A stretch of 64,000 nucleotides of DNA from the NCBI GenBank assembly GCA_947561395.2, contig OX387192.1:9026221-9090220 (forward strand), written 5' to 3'. Numbering within the stretch: position 1 is the first letter of the stretch; every line of letters starts with the position of its first letter. Origin of the DNA: Buxus sempervirens (lineage: Eukaryota > Streptophyta > Magnoliopsida > Buxales > Buxaceae). The translations under genes and the position numbers were made by a program. The notes beneath the pieces are model-generated. The model did not search any database. It was not told the origin of the DNA and worked only from the letters and a program-made list of their open reading frames with translations. Positions 46,794 to 58,665 of the stretch are shown piece by piece.

Positions 46794-46856
46794 GTTGGTG
46801 ACACAAAACAGAAACGTAAGAAAGGCATGTTTGGAAGCAAAGGTGGTGATAAGGAG
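46794..46856 (+). CDS. TASH3: TASH3 coding exon 7, residues 247-267
   Basis: A 63-nt exon, phase 0, between ATTTCAG and GTAATT. It encodes VGDTKQKRKKGMFGSKGGDK plus E, the basic, Gly-rich linker conserved in the family. Confidence 0.92.
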
Positions 46857-46923
46857 GTAATTTGATCAAATTATGGCTGTGAACAAAAGAAATAAATCCT
46901 TGGATGTTTTTTTATTTTGGTCA

Positions 46924-47430
46924 TTTTTTTTTTATGAATCAACATAAAGTTTTCTTTATTATAAATTATTGAGTGAGTTAAAATGATCACCATAAATGAC
47001 CTTAAGATGTTCCCCAATCACGCACCAAAAATAAAAATAAAAAAATTACTCCCTCATATCATCTAGAGGACAACCAATGAAAGGATCAGATCTCTCCACT
47101 CCCTGTTTAGCCAGCTTATCTGCCAAAGAGTTTGCAGATCTTGGTAATCTTTTGATGAGGTGTTCAGCTCAAGTCCCAATAATCTAGCCCTAAACACTCT
47201 GAGTCTGAATCTCCAAAGGCCCTCCAAATTTGCTGACGTCCATTGTAGTATAGCTGCACAATCCCCTTCCACTAATACGTCTCGGTATCCTTCAAACTTG
47301 GCAGCTTCTAGACCCTTCAAGCATGCTGCCAATTCTGAAAATATGGAAATACCCTCTCCACGAGGTCCAGAGAAGGCAATAATTATGGTGCCTCGTGAAT
47401 CTCCGAACACTCCTCAATGCTCAAAGGACC
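46924..47430 (-). mobile_element. Antisense LINE 3' end with RNase H domain
   Basis: A T-run at 46924-46933 marks the reverse 3' end. The minus strand then reads VFGDSRGTIIIAFSG, FSELAACLKGLEAAKF and DVLVEGDCAAILQW. These are the RNase H core, with the catalytic Glu in SELAA and Asp in EGD. The rest of the LINE is absent. It lies in TASH3 intron 8. Confidence 0.75.
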
Positions 47431-47549
47431 ATGATTTCGGTAGGAACACCCAGCAAAATGAATTTTGATGATATTGGCGGGGGGAGCATTTTTTTGTTGA
47501 CTTTGTTCTAATTTAGCAATACTATACTACGTAGCTCCTGAATATGAAC

Positions 47550-48000
47550 CTATTTTTTTGATAATTAATGATATTGATTAATAGAAGAGAGAATTTACAT
47601 AGTAAATACAAATAATAATCTATTCCCATCCCTTGACACCAAAAAATATCATTAGGGATACTATGTTCTGAAGAACTATAACTCTATAAACGTAAACAGC
47701 CACGTATACAAAAGCAAAACCTGACTCAACAGTCATTCACATTGCTGAACACACTCCTACAAACTCCGCCATGGGCCTCTCTGTGCACATGACTGAACGA
47801 GACATTCAGCTCATGTGACAAAGCTTTGGCCTTGCCAATGATGTGTGATAGCCTCCACGACCCAAACATGTCTCCATGCATCCATATCATGACCATAGTG
47901 GAGTCACATTCAATGACAAAATCCCTAATTCTCCTTTTCCGAGCTTTTGAAAGCCCAAAAAGAAGAGCCAACATCTCCATCTAAGTAGAATCCCCAGTGC
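47550..48000 (-). mobile_element. Second antisense LINE RNase H fragment
   Basis: After a short T-run (about 47552) the minus strand carries EMLALLFGLSKARKRRIRDF, VIECDSTMVMIW and NVSFSHVHREAHG. These are the middle and end of a plant LINE RNase H domain. The sequence differs from its neighbour at 46924-47430, so this is another insertion rather than a duplication. Confidence 0.7.
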
Positions 48001-48199
48001 CCACTGTGCCACTAAAAATGAAGGAAATCTGACCACTGCAGTCCCTCATCCTTAATATGAATCTTTGATAACTAGTTGGCAAAGAAATATAAATATGTGA
48101 CACAGTGGGGTGCAGAACTAGTTGGCGAAGAAGGGTAGAGGTGAATTAATTGTAAGAATTTAGATTCAAGAGATTCCTAAAAGTAATAAATTTTTTCAC

Positions 48200-48745
48200 C
48201 ATGGGTCAGTTGTTTATAAGGTTGGTGATGATGATGAGGATGTTGCACATAGAGTTAAAGTTCGGGGTTACACGACTGACATGTCTCATTTTAAGTATGG
48301 TGGAAATGAAATAATCATGTGGCCTGTTTTGATGTATGGATCATAATGTTGGGCAAGAAAAATTATAATATGCATAGAGTGAGTACTGATTAGATTCAGA
48401 TGTTTAAAAGAATGTTTGGGAAGGCTTGAAAAATAAGGAATGAAAATATTTGTAAGTGATTAGTTGTTGCACAATTAAGTGATAAGATAGAAGGAGAGTA
48501 AGTTAAGATGGTTTGAGCTTGTGAAGCAAAAACCTTGGGTTGCAGCTTTGAAAAGTTATGAGAGGGTTCTCATTGAAATTTGAAAGACTTCAGAGGGTAA
48601 GGTCAAGACCAGAAGAACATAGATTGAGTTTGTTAAATAGGATTTGAATGCCCATAAGCTGATTGAAGGTATGGTCTTTGATAGATTGGGATGTAGGACT
48701 AGGATTCATGTTGTTGATTCCAACTAATTGCGATAAGGCATTTAG
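48200..48745 (+). mobile_element. Decayed RTE LINE 3' half
   Basis: Fragments of the RTE C-terminal region appear in order: GDEDVAHRVKVRG, VLMYGS.CWARK, ESKLRWFELVKQK and VFDRLGCRTRIHVVDSN. Stops and frameshifts interrupt them. This matches the remnant at 27412-27790. Confidence 0.65.
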
Positions 48746-48899
48746 TTATTAATTGATATCAACTAAAATGAAAAATACTTATGCATGCAACTTCATTTAT
48801 GCCTAGGAAACTTATTTACGCTAAAACCAGAAAATCAGTTAAGAAGTGAAGAATTTTGACTGCCAAATCTAGATACCATAGTAATTTACATTAATGTAA

Positions 48900-49131
48900 G
48901 TTAGATGCACTAAGAGATCAAAGAAAGATGGAGAGAATATATATAAACCTGAAATTCATATATAAACTTGAAAGAATAAGGGAAAGGAAGACAAAAGATT
49001 TAAATAAAGTTTGATGCACTAAGAGTGAGGATTTGAGAGTCTTAGTAAAGGATGAAGAGATCAAAGAAAGATGGAGAGAATATTTTCACAAATTATTAGA
49101 AGGTAAAGGTGAAGAGAATCTTGTTTTGGAT
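48900..49131 (+). mobile_element. RTE LINE internal fragment, interrupted by a MITE-like insert
   Basis: A frame includes LVKDEEIKERWREYFHKLLE and GKGEENLVLD, the linker before the reverse transcriptase in RTE LINEs. It stops at the left end of the insert at 49132. Confidence 0.6.
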
Positions 49132-49622
49132 TAGTGTTTTCAACGTCGGCGATATTTCGCGAAATGCCACTATTTGGAGGGTTAGCAACACGAAATCACC
49201 CTAGAAAATGGAATGCCAAGCATTCTTGTAAGCCGTTGAAATGTCGACGAAATGAAGGAAAAGTCTTCTGTGACCATTGTATCTTCATGCATGCACTTTC
49301 TATTTTATATGCATTTTCAGGTTTACTATGTAAATATGCATGCCTATCAGCCTATGCCATTGAGTCTTCACCATAAACTTCCTTTGAATATGCAAATGAT
49401 CCATTGTACCACATTTACATATGTTTTTGTCACGATTCTTACGTATTTAGTTGTATTTTAGTCTCATTTAAACCTAAAAATAACATAATATTAGAATACT
49501 TTACTATTTTTATGCCCTTTTCTCATTTTTTACTAAAATCTCATGTTTTGGCAATTTTCCTGTAAGTTGGTGACGTTTCGGCAAAATGTGGCGGTCGATT
49601 GAAACAACATTGAAAACCTTAA
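49132..49622. mobile_element. Possible MITE with short terminal inverted repeats
   Basis: The left end reads TGTTTTCAACGTCGGCGATA and the right end ACAACATTGAAAACC, so GTTTTCAA and TTGAAAAC form an 8-bp inverted pair. Both ends are enriched in CGGCGA/GGCGGTCG-like phrases. No transposase is encoded. A hAT-type origin is possible but not shown. Confidence 0.4.
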
Positions 49623-50431
49623 TTTGGATACTAATATGATTATTAGAGAGCCAAGATGACATGGTTAAGAGTGTGATAAGGTTGTGGAATTATCCTTGTA
49701 TACGGGGATATTCTACATTTTAAACTTTATAATTGAGAACTTGGGTATAGTAGAAATAACTGAAAGCATGTGGGAGGTATCTAAGTTTGTTAATTTATAT
49801 CAGCTGGTTAAATTGCCTTAAGTGGGAACCATAGTATGCCATGCCGGTGAAATTTTATTGGTATTGGACAAAAAACAGGAAATCCCAAATTCTGCAAGCA
49901 CACCGCCTGCAAGCATGGCGTGCTGTACATTGCAGAAATAGTAAAAGAAAAAGAAAAAGTAAGAATGATAAAGCAAGAGGAGAAGTTTGAGAGCATGAGA
50001 GAATGAGATGAGGGGAGGGGGCATAATAGTGACCTCTTTTTTGTCTTCTTCATAGCCAAGCGGCCCCATCTTTTTCTTTGGTAGTCAAAACTTGGTTAGC
50101 CTTTTTTCTTAAAAGATTTAAAAGTGGAAAGGGATACAAAAAAAGATTTGAATGGGAGTACTGGGAGGGGTGGGGAGCGGTCGTCCTTCTCCTTCTTTTA
50201 TATATATGTATATATTTTTTTTGGATAATTGTATATTTTTTATATTTTAGAGAGAACTTAAAAATATGATATTTGTGAAATTTTAATTCAAAATTTTTGA
50301 TTTTTTAAAATTTATTTAATTTCTTGAATTTTTTTTAGAATTTCTCTGAAATAATGGAATGAAAAGTCCAATGGCCTGTGTGACCTGTTAGCGTAACGGC
50401 AGATAAGGCTCTAGGCAAAATGGTGCCCAAA

Positions 50432-50523
50432 TTCTTGGTGGTCTCCATATGTCATGGGTTCACTCCTATCTCTTGTATTTCTCTTTAAGTTTTATAATAA
50501 TATTCCTTATTACTTATAAAAAA
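50432..50523 (+). mobile_element. Short A-tailed retroposon, TSD AAAATGGTGCCCAAA
   Basis: AAAATGGTGCCCAAA occurs at 50417-50431 and again at 50524-50538, the second following directly on the A-tail. The insert is only about 92 bp and contains a box-B-like GGGTTCACTCC (50457-50467), so it may be a 5' truncated SINE. Confidence 0.65.
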
Positions 50524-50539
50524 AAAATGGTGCCCAAAC

Positions 50540-52685
50540 CAGCATGGCAAATCTTGGTCGGGACAATTTACATGGTTTAGCAATCAGGAAAAGACAGCTT
50601 TGTCCAAGTTGGGCATATTTTTTGTCTTTGGATGCAAGTTTCCGCAGGCTCTCTTGGGATCTAGTTGGCCTACACGAAGTTTATGGTGGTAGTGGTTTGC
50701 TCTTATTCAAGTTGGAATGCGTTTGGCGGCTCCAATCTGTCTTTTGACATTCATCTCTTTGTAGCTGGTGATTGGATGTGTCCTCTATGCTGAAGGTTAA
50801 GTCATGCTGATCCAAGCACTAAGAAGTGGTATCTCTTTTCAAAATGAAAATTGTGTGCAATCCTAAGCACCTTTATTGGACACGAGGACTAGGAATTAGA
50901 CTACTAACTTCATTGGACAAGTGATTTTTAAGCAAGTTGATTGTAAGTTTGGTGAGGTGTGGAAAGCTTGTGGAGAGGTGTATTACACAAAATGTGTGCC
51001 ACGAGAGGTTAGGGTGATAATATGGTTAGAGGAAGCTATTGCTTTGGTTTATGGAATTTTATATCTGCTATTTGTGGGGCTTTCCTGAAAGAAACTTCAT
51101 TCATTGTGGATTACAGCATGAAATTCAGATTTTTAATTGGCAAGTGGTGCTGTCATTCTTAATTGAGTTATTCCTGTTCTGTTACTTTTCACTGTCATCT
51201 TGTAGATGGATGTCAATAGACAATTAGTTTGATTGTAGTGTTTGTGAGCAACTTTTTGTGCTTCAACTATAATTAAGATGACTCATGAGTCAACGTACTT
51301 GTGCTAATCTATTTGGTTCCCTTGTTAGATTTGGGACTTGAGAATCACTGAAGAACTGCTAATAAGAAAATGTGGCTCATAGTTAAATTGTTACTTACTC
51401 TTGTCTAATTCTAAGACCTGGAGTTTCATTTTTGACTTTTGTTTGGGCTAGGCTAGGTTGTTGCTTAAACCTGTGATAGTTACCAGCTAATTGGGCCTAT
51501 AAGACTGGGACTCATTGGATCATAACCTATATTTTTGGAATGTGATGGTGAAGGAATGGCAGCATCTCAGATATGGGAATATGTGGTTTTTAGTATGAGT
51601 CGTTTACATCCAAAGTGGAGGATGGTCAGTGAGTTTCAGTTTTGTGAAACCTAGCTTTGGCTTGTTAACAATCATTTGGCTCTTTAGACGTAGATTAAAG
51701 ACTGGAAAGAAGAAAGTCTTGAAAGGTGAATTATGAAGGTGAAGGCGTTGGAGAATCTAAAGGAAACTAAATGGAAGGGAGGACATGGTGATCTGTAGTA
51801 AGAGGATATGGAAGAAGAGAGCCAAATGATATAAAGGAATGGGAAGGGATGGAAGAAATTATATGGCATGAATAACCCAACGCATCCTGTGATTGAACCT
51901 TGGTGATAAAATATGAAGCTCTTGCTTGGAATGGTGAAGCTTGAAACATATTTAATTCAATAAGAAATTAGAAATGAAGGAAACAATGGTGGTAGAGGAC
52001 GATGGGTTTGAGAATGCTGTAGAGAGATTTTAAATGGGCATAAGAGGAGGTAGTGGGATACTGACCACTGTTGTCTAGGTGAAATTTAATTGTGTTATCA
52101 CTTAAGGTGATGATGTGCTTTAGAAACCTTTCGTGGAATTATTGGTGCCATAAGCGGAGAATAAAGGGAATAAAGATGGATACAGTTCAGAATTTTATGA
52201 AAGATTATCCGAAAAGGATTTAAGGAAACATCTAAAAGCAATTTCGGAATTACGTAGTACAATATACTTTCGGAAGAGTTCTAATGCCATGGTTGTCGCC
52301 CCTTTTTTCTGGATTGCTGTGAATATGAACATTAGAGATAGAAAGTTTAAGTTTTTTTTTATTTGGAGTGTACAAAATCACCTCTAAGCCATTGAATAGG
52401 TTGAAAAATGAATTTATGAAATTTATATCCTGTTCAGATATCTGGCATCTTACTTCCTGTTGTTCCTTGTAGATATCTTTGTCTTTTGTTTCTCCTTACA
52501 TGGACATCCATGGTTGGAGGTTCAATGATGACCTGCTATTCATCAAGATAAAATCCATCTTTGATTGGTCATCTGTCAATTAAATTTTAAACTACATTGG
52601 TCTGCCATATTTTCTAGGCACTTACCCTAGATTTTGTTGTGTCATCACCGCATTCAAAATATCTAGGTTCCCATTTTTGGCAGTA
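50540..52685. other. Intronic stretch of TASH3 intron 8 without recognised genes
   Basis: Short frames occur (for example 50544-50747) but show no domain. A stretch at about 52180-52290 reads FYERLSEKDLRKHLKAISEL in one frame; I do not recognise it. Confidence 0.35.
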
Positions 52686-52689
52686 GCTA

Positions 52690-53120
52690 AATTATTTGGT
52701 ACACATCCTCAGTATTTTGAATTATAAATTTTGTAGAATAGCTATCATACCTGCTATGATTTATGTTGTTGTAGCATTGAAAACAACAATTCAAAGGATC
52801 AATGTTGCAGTGATGAGGATTTTGAGATGTTTGTATGGAAATAAATGTGAAGAGAAGGTAAGTAAAGAACATATCTGAGTCTATGAGTGAGCCAAATGGG
52901 ATATAAATAAAGGAAAGTAGTTTGTGACGGTTTAAGCATGCAAAATAGGGATCTAGGGAGGTGCCTATGATAATATGCTAGAATGTGTATGTTGAAAGAT
53001 CTAAGGGGCCAAAGGATGATTTATGAAGGATTTTGATTGGGTCAATTCAAAATGATGTGAATAGACAGAATTAGATTGTCTGGTTGAAGATGTGGTTTGT
53101 GACAGATTGAGAGGATGTGA
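52690..53120 (+). mobile_element. Highly decayed RTE LINE 3' remnant
   Basis: The order of phrases at 52910-53115 (GTGACGGTTTAAGCATGCAAA, a GGTGCC phrase, GTGACAGATTGAGAGGATG) parallels the RTE tails at 27412 and 48200. Little protein can be read. Confidence 0.4.
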
Positions 53121-53266
53121 CAAGGTTCTTGTTACTTTAACAACTAGGTTTGGCATTTTATTGATGTTGATAATTTTAAACTTTTCACATAACTGCCCAA
53201 GCTTCAAGCTGAATAAAAATCCTGCAGATTCCATACGGATCACTGTGTTTTGAAGGGTATAAATTT

Positions 53267-53287
53267 GGACACACACACACACACACA
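53267..53287. repeat. (CA)n microsatellite
   Basis: About ten AC/CA dinucleotides in a row in TASH3 intron 8. Confidence 0.9.
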
Positions 53288-53612
53288 TATGCAAGGACAT
53301 TGGTATGAAGGGCTTTGTTATTTTACCTTTAAAAATAATATGAGAGAACTAAAATTAGTAAAGGGCACCTAAGAAGGCAAATTTGCAGAAGAACAGCAAA
53401 ACCAAAAGCCTTGATTCAAATCATGGGCAAATTTTGGACAGAGGAGCAACTCATCAATATTGTGCTATCTTGTATTCTACAGCTTGGTATTATTTGTCTC
53501 TTGACTTGTTACATGTATTAGTTTAACTACATAATTTTTCTCATATTTGATTATTGAAGTTAGTGATGCAGTTTTTGGTCTCAATCAATTTTCAACTTAT
53601 GAAATTTTGCAG

Positions 53613-53713
53613 TCAATTATTTGTAGTAATCTGCAATATGCTGCACTTAGTGCTTTGAGAAGACTTCCTCTAGATCCTGGGAATCCTGCATTTCTTCATC
53701 GTGCCATTCAAGG
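53613..53713 (+). CDS. TASH3: TASH3 coding exon 8, residues 268-300 plus two bases
   Basis: Acceptor TTTGCAG ends at 53612 and donor GTGAGT starts at 53714. The exon has 101 nt and encodes SIICSNLQYAALSALRRLPL and DPGNPAFLHRAIQ. It ends in GG, which joins G of the next exon to make Gly301. Confidence 0.93.
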
Positions 53714-55174
53714 GTGAGTTATCTTAGTATTGTTGCTGTTGCTGTTAGTTGCTATTATTGCTATTTTTTATTAATGGACCCTGTGTTCATGAAGAGGGAG
53801 CATAATTTTGATATTTTTATATATATTATGCATAGTGTAAATCATAATGGGCTTGGAGTGTAAATGGAAGAGAGATGATCAAGAGGAACTATCAAATCTT
53901 TATTTACAGTTTTCAATTCTAATTTTGGAAACCATCTCACAAGTAACTTTTTATGGACCAATTTCTTTTCTTTGCATGAGCTTTTATGTTTTATTTATGT
54001 AATTTGGCAACTAGTATTGTTCTGGTAGAAGCTTTTGAAACTGACTCAAAGTTTTAGATCTACATACACTCTCACACACGCACTCTTATTCCCTTCTGAA
54101 ATTAATTCAAGTTTTCTGGTTAAGTTCCCTTCCATTTTTAGCAAATCTGGAAAGAATCACTACAGGTCTTTAGTCCTCAGGAAGGTCAAGTTATTTTGTG
54201 TTTAATGATTATTTAAAACCAGAAATCCTTGAAATCACCTTAAGAATAAATGATGGTCGGGCATTGATTACTTGATCTGAATTAACAACTAGGTAAATAT
54301 AGATTAATGACATTGGCTGGGGCTTTCCCTTCAAGGGATCTTTATGATACAAAGTGCTTTTCTGAAATGAATGAATTGATCATCTCGATGAGTGCATTAG
54401 GAGAAGATCAATGATACACGAGATCAGGATATGATCTACATTTACTAGTGTTGTCCTCAACTGTACTATAGCCTCTGTGCAGAGCCGTTTGGCAGTTTTT
54501 CTTTGACATGCTTGTGCTTTTAATTGGGATGAAATTCTACTGGCATAGAATTATGTTTAAGGAGACTCTTCTACAGTTTCTTCAGTGTACTGGTGTTCTT
54601 TAGGTCTTTGCTACATCCAAAATACTACTATGGTGGTTGAAAATCTGGTCCTTATTCCCATTGTATCATTTTCTCTCCCTAGTCCGATGACAGGAAATTA
54701 TATTTCTTTGACAGTTTTACTTGGGATTACCATGCGATTTTGGCTTTGTTCTGATCTCCTTTTACATTTTTTTGCTGTTATTTTTGTTTGCCTCCCTCTT
54801 TCCATGAAATTGTTTCCCTCTGTTTCTCTGTTCCTTTACTCAATAATGAATTTTTTTCCCTGATTTGGAAAAGAGATAGGATGGATACTGATGTGAATGT
54901 CTGTACTATAGTTGGAGGTGTAAGGATTAATATTATGTTTAAAAAAAGGGGCCAGTCAGTAGAAGCAGTGCAATTTTGTTTTCTTTGAGTTACACTCGAG
55001 TACCATTTACATAATATTCCATTGAGTAACTATTATCATGGTCACTTTCCTATGTAGCCTCCATTATCTTTCATCTCTCTCTCTTCCCTCCTCTCTTTCT
55101 CAATGTTCCATAGTCATTGTTTGAATAAAAGATGACTTTAGTGGACTGTGATTTGAAATCACTTAATTCTGCAG

Positions 55175-55269
55175 GGTTTCATTTTCTGACCCAGTTGCTG
55201 TGAGGCATGCTTTGGCAATTATATCTGAGTTAGCTGCAAGAGACCCCTATTCTGTTGCAATGGCATTAG
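55175..55269 (+). CDS. TASH3: TASH3 coding exon 9, residues 302-332 with split Gly codons
   Basis: Acceptor TCTGCAG ends at 55174 and donor GTGAGT starts at 55270. The exon has 95 nt and encodes VSFSDPVAVRHALAIISELA and ARDPYSVAMAL, then the first base of Gly333. The segment is a HEAT-like helix pair conserved in the family. Confidence 0.93.
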
Positions 55270-55667
55270 GTGAGTTGATGACCTGAATATGTACCTATTT
55301 TATTTTTATCTGCTTCTTACATTCTGAGAGCTGTTGGCATTATAATCTTAATTTTTCCAACAATGAATGCATATGCATGACTTTGATCTTAATTAATTGG
55401 AAGGGTGCATTTTTAACATGTAAATGACATTTTTGTGGACATATACGCAAATCAAGTATAAACAAGTGTATGCAAACATGAATAAATCCTTATGCTTTAT
55501 GGACTCATAAATATACAAAGTTATGCCAGACTCCATGGGTACTGAGTTTAGTGGAAATGATCCATAGACTCCATCCCTGAATTGTGGTGAGATAACAAGG
55601 CTTAAATGAGAGAATTTGTTTAGTCTTTTGGCATGGTTGATAAGAAGCTCTTGAGGAGTCATGGAAT

Positions 55668-55912
55668 GGATAAATTAAGAACTTGATGGCAAACAGTTTA
55701 TTTCGGTGGTGAAAGAAAATGTGGGAAAATGGGAACCTTTTATAAATATCCCCTCCTTTCCCCCCTTGTGGAATGGCTAAAACCCCCTCATAAGGTCCTA
55801 ATAGGCATATGTTGGGTGTGAGCGGAATGGATAAATTAAGAACTTGATGGCAAACAGTTTATCTTAGAATAGTTGTTTCTAAGATTTTGGCCTAATAGGC
55901 ATATGTTGGGTG
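55668..55912. repeat. Interleaved direct repeats in intron 10
   Basis: The stretch GGATAAATTAAGAACTTGAT and following bases occurs at about 55671 and 55828 (about 35 nt nearly identical). CCTAATAGGCATATGTTGGG occurs at 55797 and 55891. The two pairs interleave, pointing to a local duplication with rearrangement. Confidence 0.8.
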
Positions 55913-55914
55913 GG

Positions 55915-56425
55915 GGAAGGCTTTCATCCATTCTGAAGATCATAGTGCCATTCATAAGGTCCTTTTCCTTTGTAAGGTGGAATTGAAGAAGAAATCTGAT
56001 CATGTGATTTGGAAAGTCTTGATTAATATGTTGAGAGGGATGAGATTTTTTGCTAGATTTAACTTCATTCTATAGCTATTCTTTCAGAACTGGTGAATGT
56101 TAGACTACTCATTTCTCTTGCGGTTCTGGAGTTTTAGACTTAGAGATTGACTTTCATCCTTGCTCATTATTATGGAGGCATCAAGTGGAACTGTATTGGT
56201 GGGAAAGAACATCTTTATCATGTGATTTTATGTCGGAGATGAGGGCCCTTCTCCCAACTGCAATTTGCTAATGATACTATCATGGTTGCTGCAATTTGTC
56301 TCTTCTGTCATTCTTAATGGATTGACTGGTTGTAGTTAGATGTTTCAAAGTGGTATCGGGTTCTGAAATATTCTCATAGTGAAACCATTATGATTGGTGA
56401 TTTGTAGTTGAACTTGACAAGTAAA
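55915..56425 (+). mobile_element. Decayed L1 LINE fragment
   Basis: The reading CQFANDTIMVAA-like at about 56260 corresponds to the FADD region of an L1 reverse transcriptase. The preceding sequence (KVELKKKSDHVIWKVLINML) corresponds to the palm region. Many stops and frameshifts are present. Confidence 0.5.
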
Positions 56426-56539
56426 AATCTGTAAGGATTTGGGTCAGGATCTATTCCTACATCTAGGATTTCCCATGGTTGCTGCAATTTGTGCGGACTT
56501 GTGGCGAAAAGAGCAGGAAGGAAATTAACTGCTCGGAAG

Positions 56540-56715
56540 AGTACTTATCTGTAACTCAGAAGCGTACATTGATCAGAAGCACCGTATTAGACTTGATTTT
56601 CTCGCTTCTTACTGCTCAAGGTAACGGAAACTTCTGAGAGACTTTTCATCTGTCAGAAGCTTAAGCACCTTATCGAACTTACTCTATTCGCTTCTTATTT
56701 CTGTTCATAACTCAT
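56540..56715. repeat. Diverged tandem repeat with AGAAGC/GCTTCT phrases
   Basis: A unit AAGCACC..TTAT/TATT..CTT..TCGCTTCTTA..CTGxTCA occurs at about 56578-56620 and 56664-56709. Short complementary phrases CAGAAGC and GCTTCTT recur, so paired stems are possible. No element family is recognised. Confidence 0.5.
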
Positions 56716-57149
56716 ATGAACAGGGAGTCTTTCTGCAGAATCCACACGTTGCAGGGTTTGTTCCATATGGATATTGGTATCTGATACATATGCCTATGTC
56801 CTCAGTTATGGTTATCTCAAGCTCATTATCATTAGGACCCAGCCATAGCAATATCGGTAAGGATTGGTGAGGATGACTTCTGGGCCTACTGCGTGAGATT
56901 ATGGATTGGTACCATCACACGCTGATTTGTAATGGATATTGTAACTATGTGAAGCAAATATGCTATGGCCACCTTAAGGCTTGGGATGGGGCCTTCAAGT
57001 TTGTTTGGCCTTCTATGTGGATGTTATACTTACCATCATTTTTGTTGATCATGTATTTGGATATTACATTCTCCACTTTTTTTTTGTGTTTTTTCATGAT
57101 ATTTAGATATTTTTTTAATGATCTTTTATGTATGGTAGCATTTGTTTGA

Positions 57150-58640
57150 CACATCATCTCATATTGAAAATATTTATATTAGATCCTTGAATTTTTTTCC
57201 ATTATTATGCATAGCTGTTTATTGTTATATTTTGAGTTATTTCTGTATATTTATGTATGTTTTAGTGATCCCTGTAGTTTTGTTAAAAAATTTCAATGGG
57301 TAGTCTGTCTTGTTTCAATAGCTTTAGTTGGTCATTGCAACAAAGTAGAAGATGCCACCTGGAAGAATGTTTTGGCAAACATAGACTGTCTATTTCATGG
57401 GGGCATCCTGTGGATTATCCAGGTGAATAGCATCTTAAATAAGCCTAATTAGTAGATGAGTATCAATAACAATCCAATTTTTTAATATTTCTTAAGTTTT
57501 ATATAAAGAAAGATGTCAGTTTTAGGTGAGTCCTTTATACTGCCTGGAAAATTTATTCTGGTCTGAAACTTAGCACATAACCTAGGGTTAGTTGAGAATA
57601 TATGCAGAGAAGTGGGGCTATCCAAAATAAGCTTCCAACTGTGCATTATTTACCTCAACTTATAACTTTGTTTAGGACATTGCTCCGTGCAACCAAGCCT
57701 CTAAAAAGGCTTCTTGATTTTAATTTTTCCCCTTGAGTTCTCTCCACTTGGTGAAATGTTTTACCAAAATGATTTCTTCAAATTGCGATGAAATTTATTG
57801 TGGGGCCTAGTTGCAAATTTCTGGCGAAAACGCCCTTTAAAACAGATGGATTTGTGGGAGGACTATTTGAGATAAGTGATGAATTTATCTAAGAATTTGT
57901 TTGAGCAGCCCAAGGTGAAGAGAAAGGAAGGTAGGACAAGAAGGCTGGGGCATACTAAACATTGACCGAAGGAGGAGCCTGTGAAAAGTTGAAGGATAAA
58001 GATGGAAGAGGAACACCAATAAAGACATTGATGGAAATGGTGGCTGGTGATTTATTAATTTTAGTTCATAATGGAATGACTAAATATGTGGCTATGGGAT
58101 AGGTTTTGTGTTGTTGCCCCAAACTACATTGGTTAAGCCATTGTGTTGTTTTATAATGGATAGTTGGGTTTAAATTTCTTTTCTATGATTGTATCTTGGA
58201 AGTTTGAGTTCATGATAGGCCATGTAACATGAAGTGAAATTATATTTTTCTCTTATTTTTTGTTTCTAAATTAAGCATGCCAGTGGGCTGGTACGCTGTT
58301 ATGTCCATATTTTATGCTTTCTAGCTGAAGTATATTACTGAATACAATTTATGTTTTTTTTTATATTATTTAAAGTTATAACTTTGTAGGAAATTATACA
58401 TGTCCAAGTAACATAGGATTCAAATTGTTATTCATTTAAATCTTTCCATTTGCAATATCTTGGTTAGCTGTGATTCTGAAAAACTGATGTGTATATTTTT
58501 ATATGTTTTCTCTATTTGTGCGAAGCCTTTATGTCCTTGATTTATTACTGTTTGATAATGTCAAAGACTGATTATTGTTATCATGCTGACAAAATGGGAT
58601 TTGGGTATTTAACCTTTACTTGGTTTTATTTCTTTTGGGT
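57150..58640. other. Right part of TASH3 intron 10 without recognised features
   Basis: AT-rich with T-runs. Only short frames without domains are present. Confidence 0.4.
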
Positions 58641-58644
58641 GCAG

Positions 58645-58665
58645 GAAAACTTGTGCTTCCTAGAG
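58645..58665 (+). CDS. TASH3: TASH3 coding exon 10, a 21-nt microexon, residues 333-339
   Basis: Acceptor GGTGCAG ends at 58644 and donor GTATTC starts at 58666. The 21 nt complete Gly333 (G plus GA), encode KLVLPR, and end with G of the next codon. The family continues MALGKLVLPRG in the same order, so the exon is needed for an intact protein. The next exon is not in the window. Confidence 0.85.
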
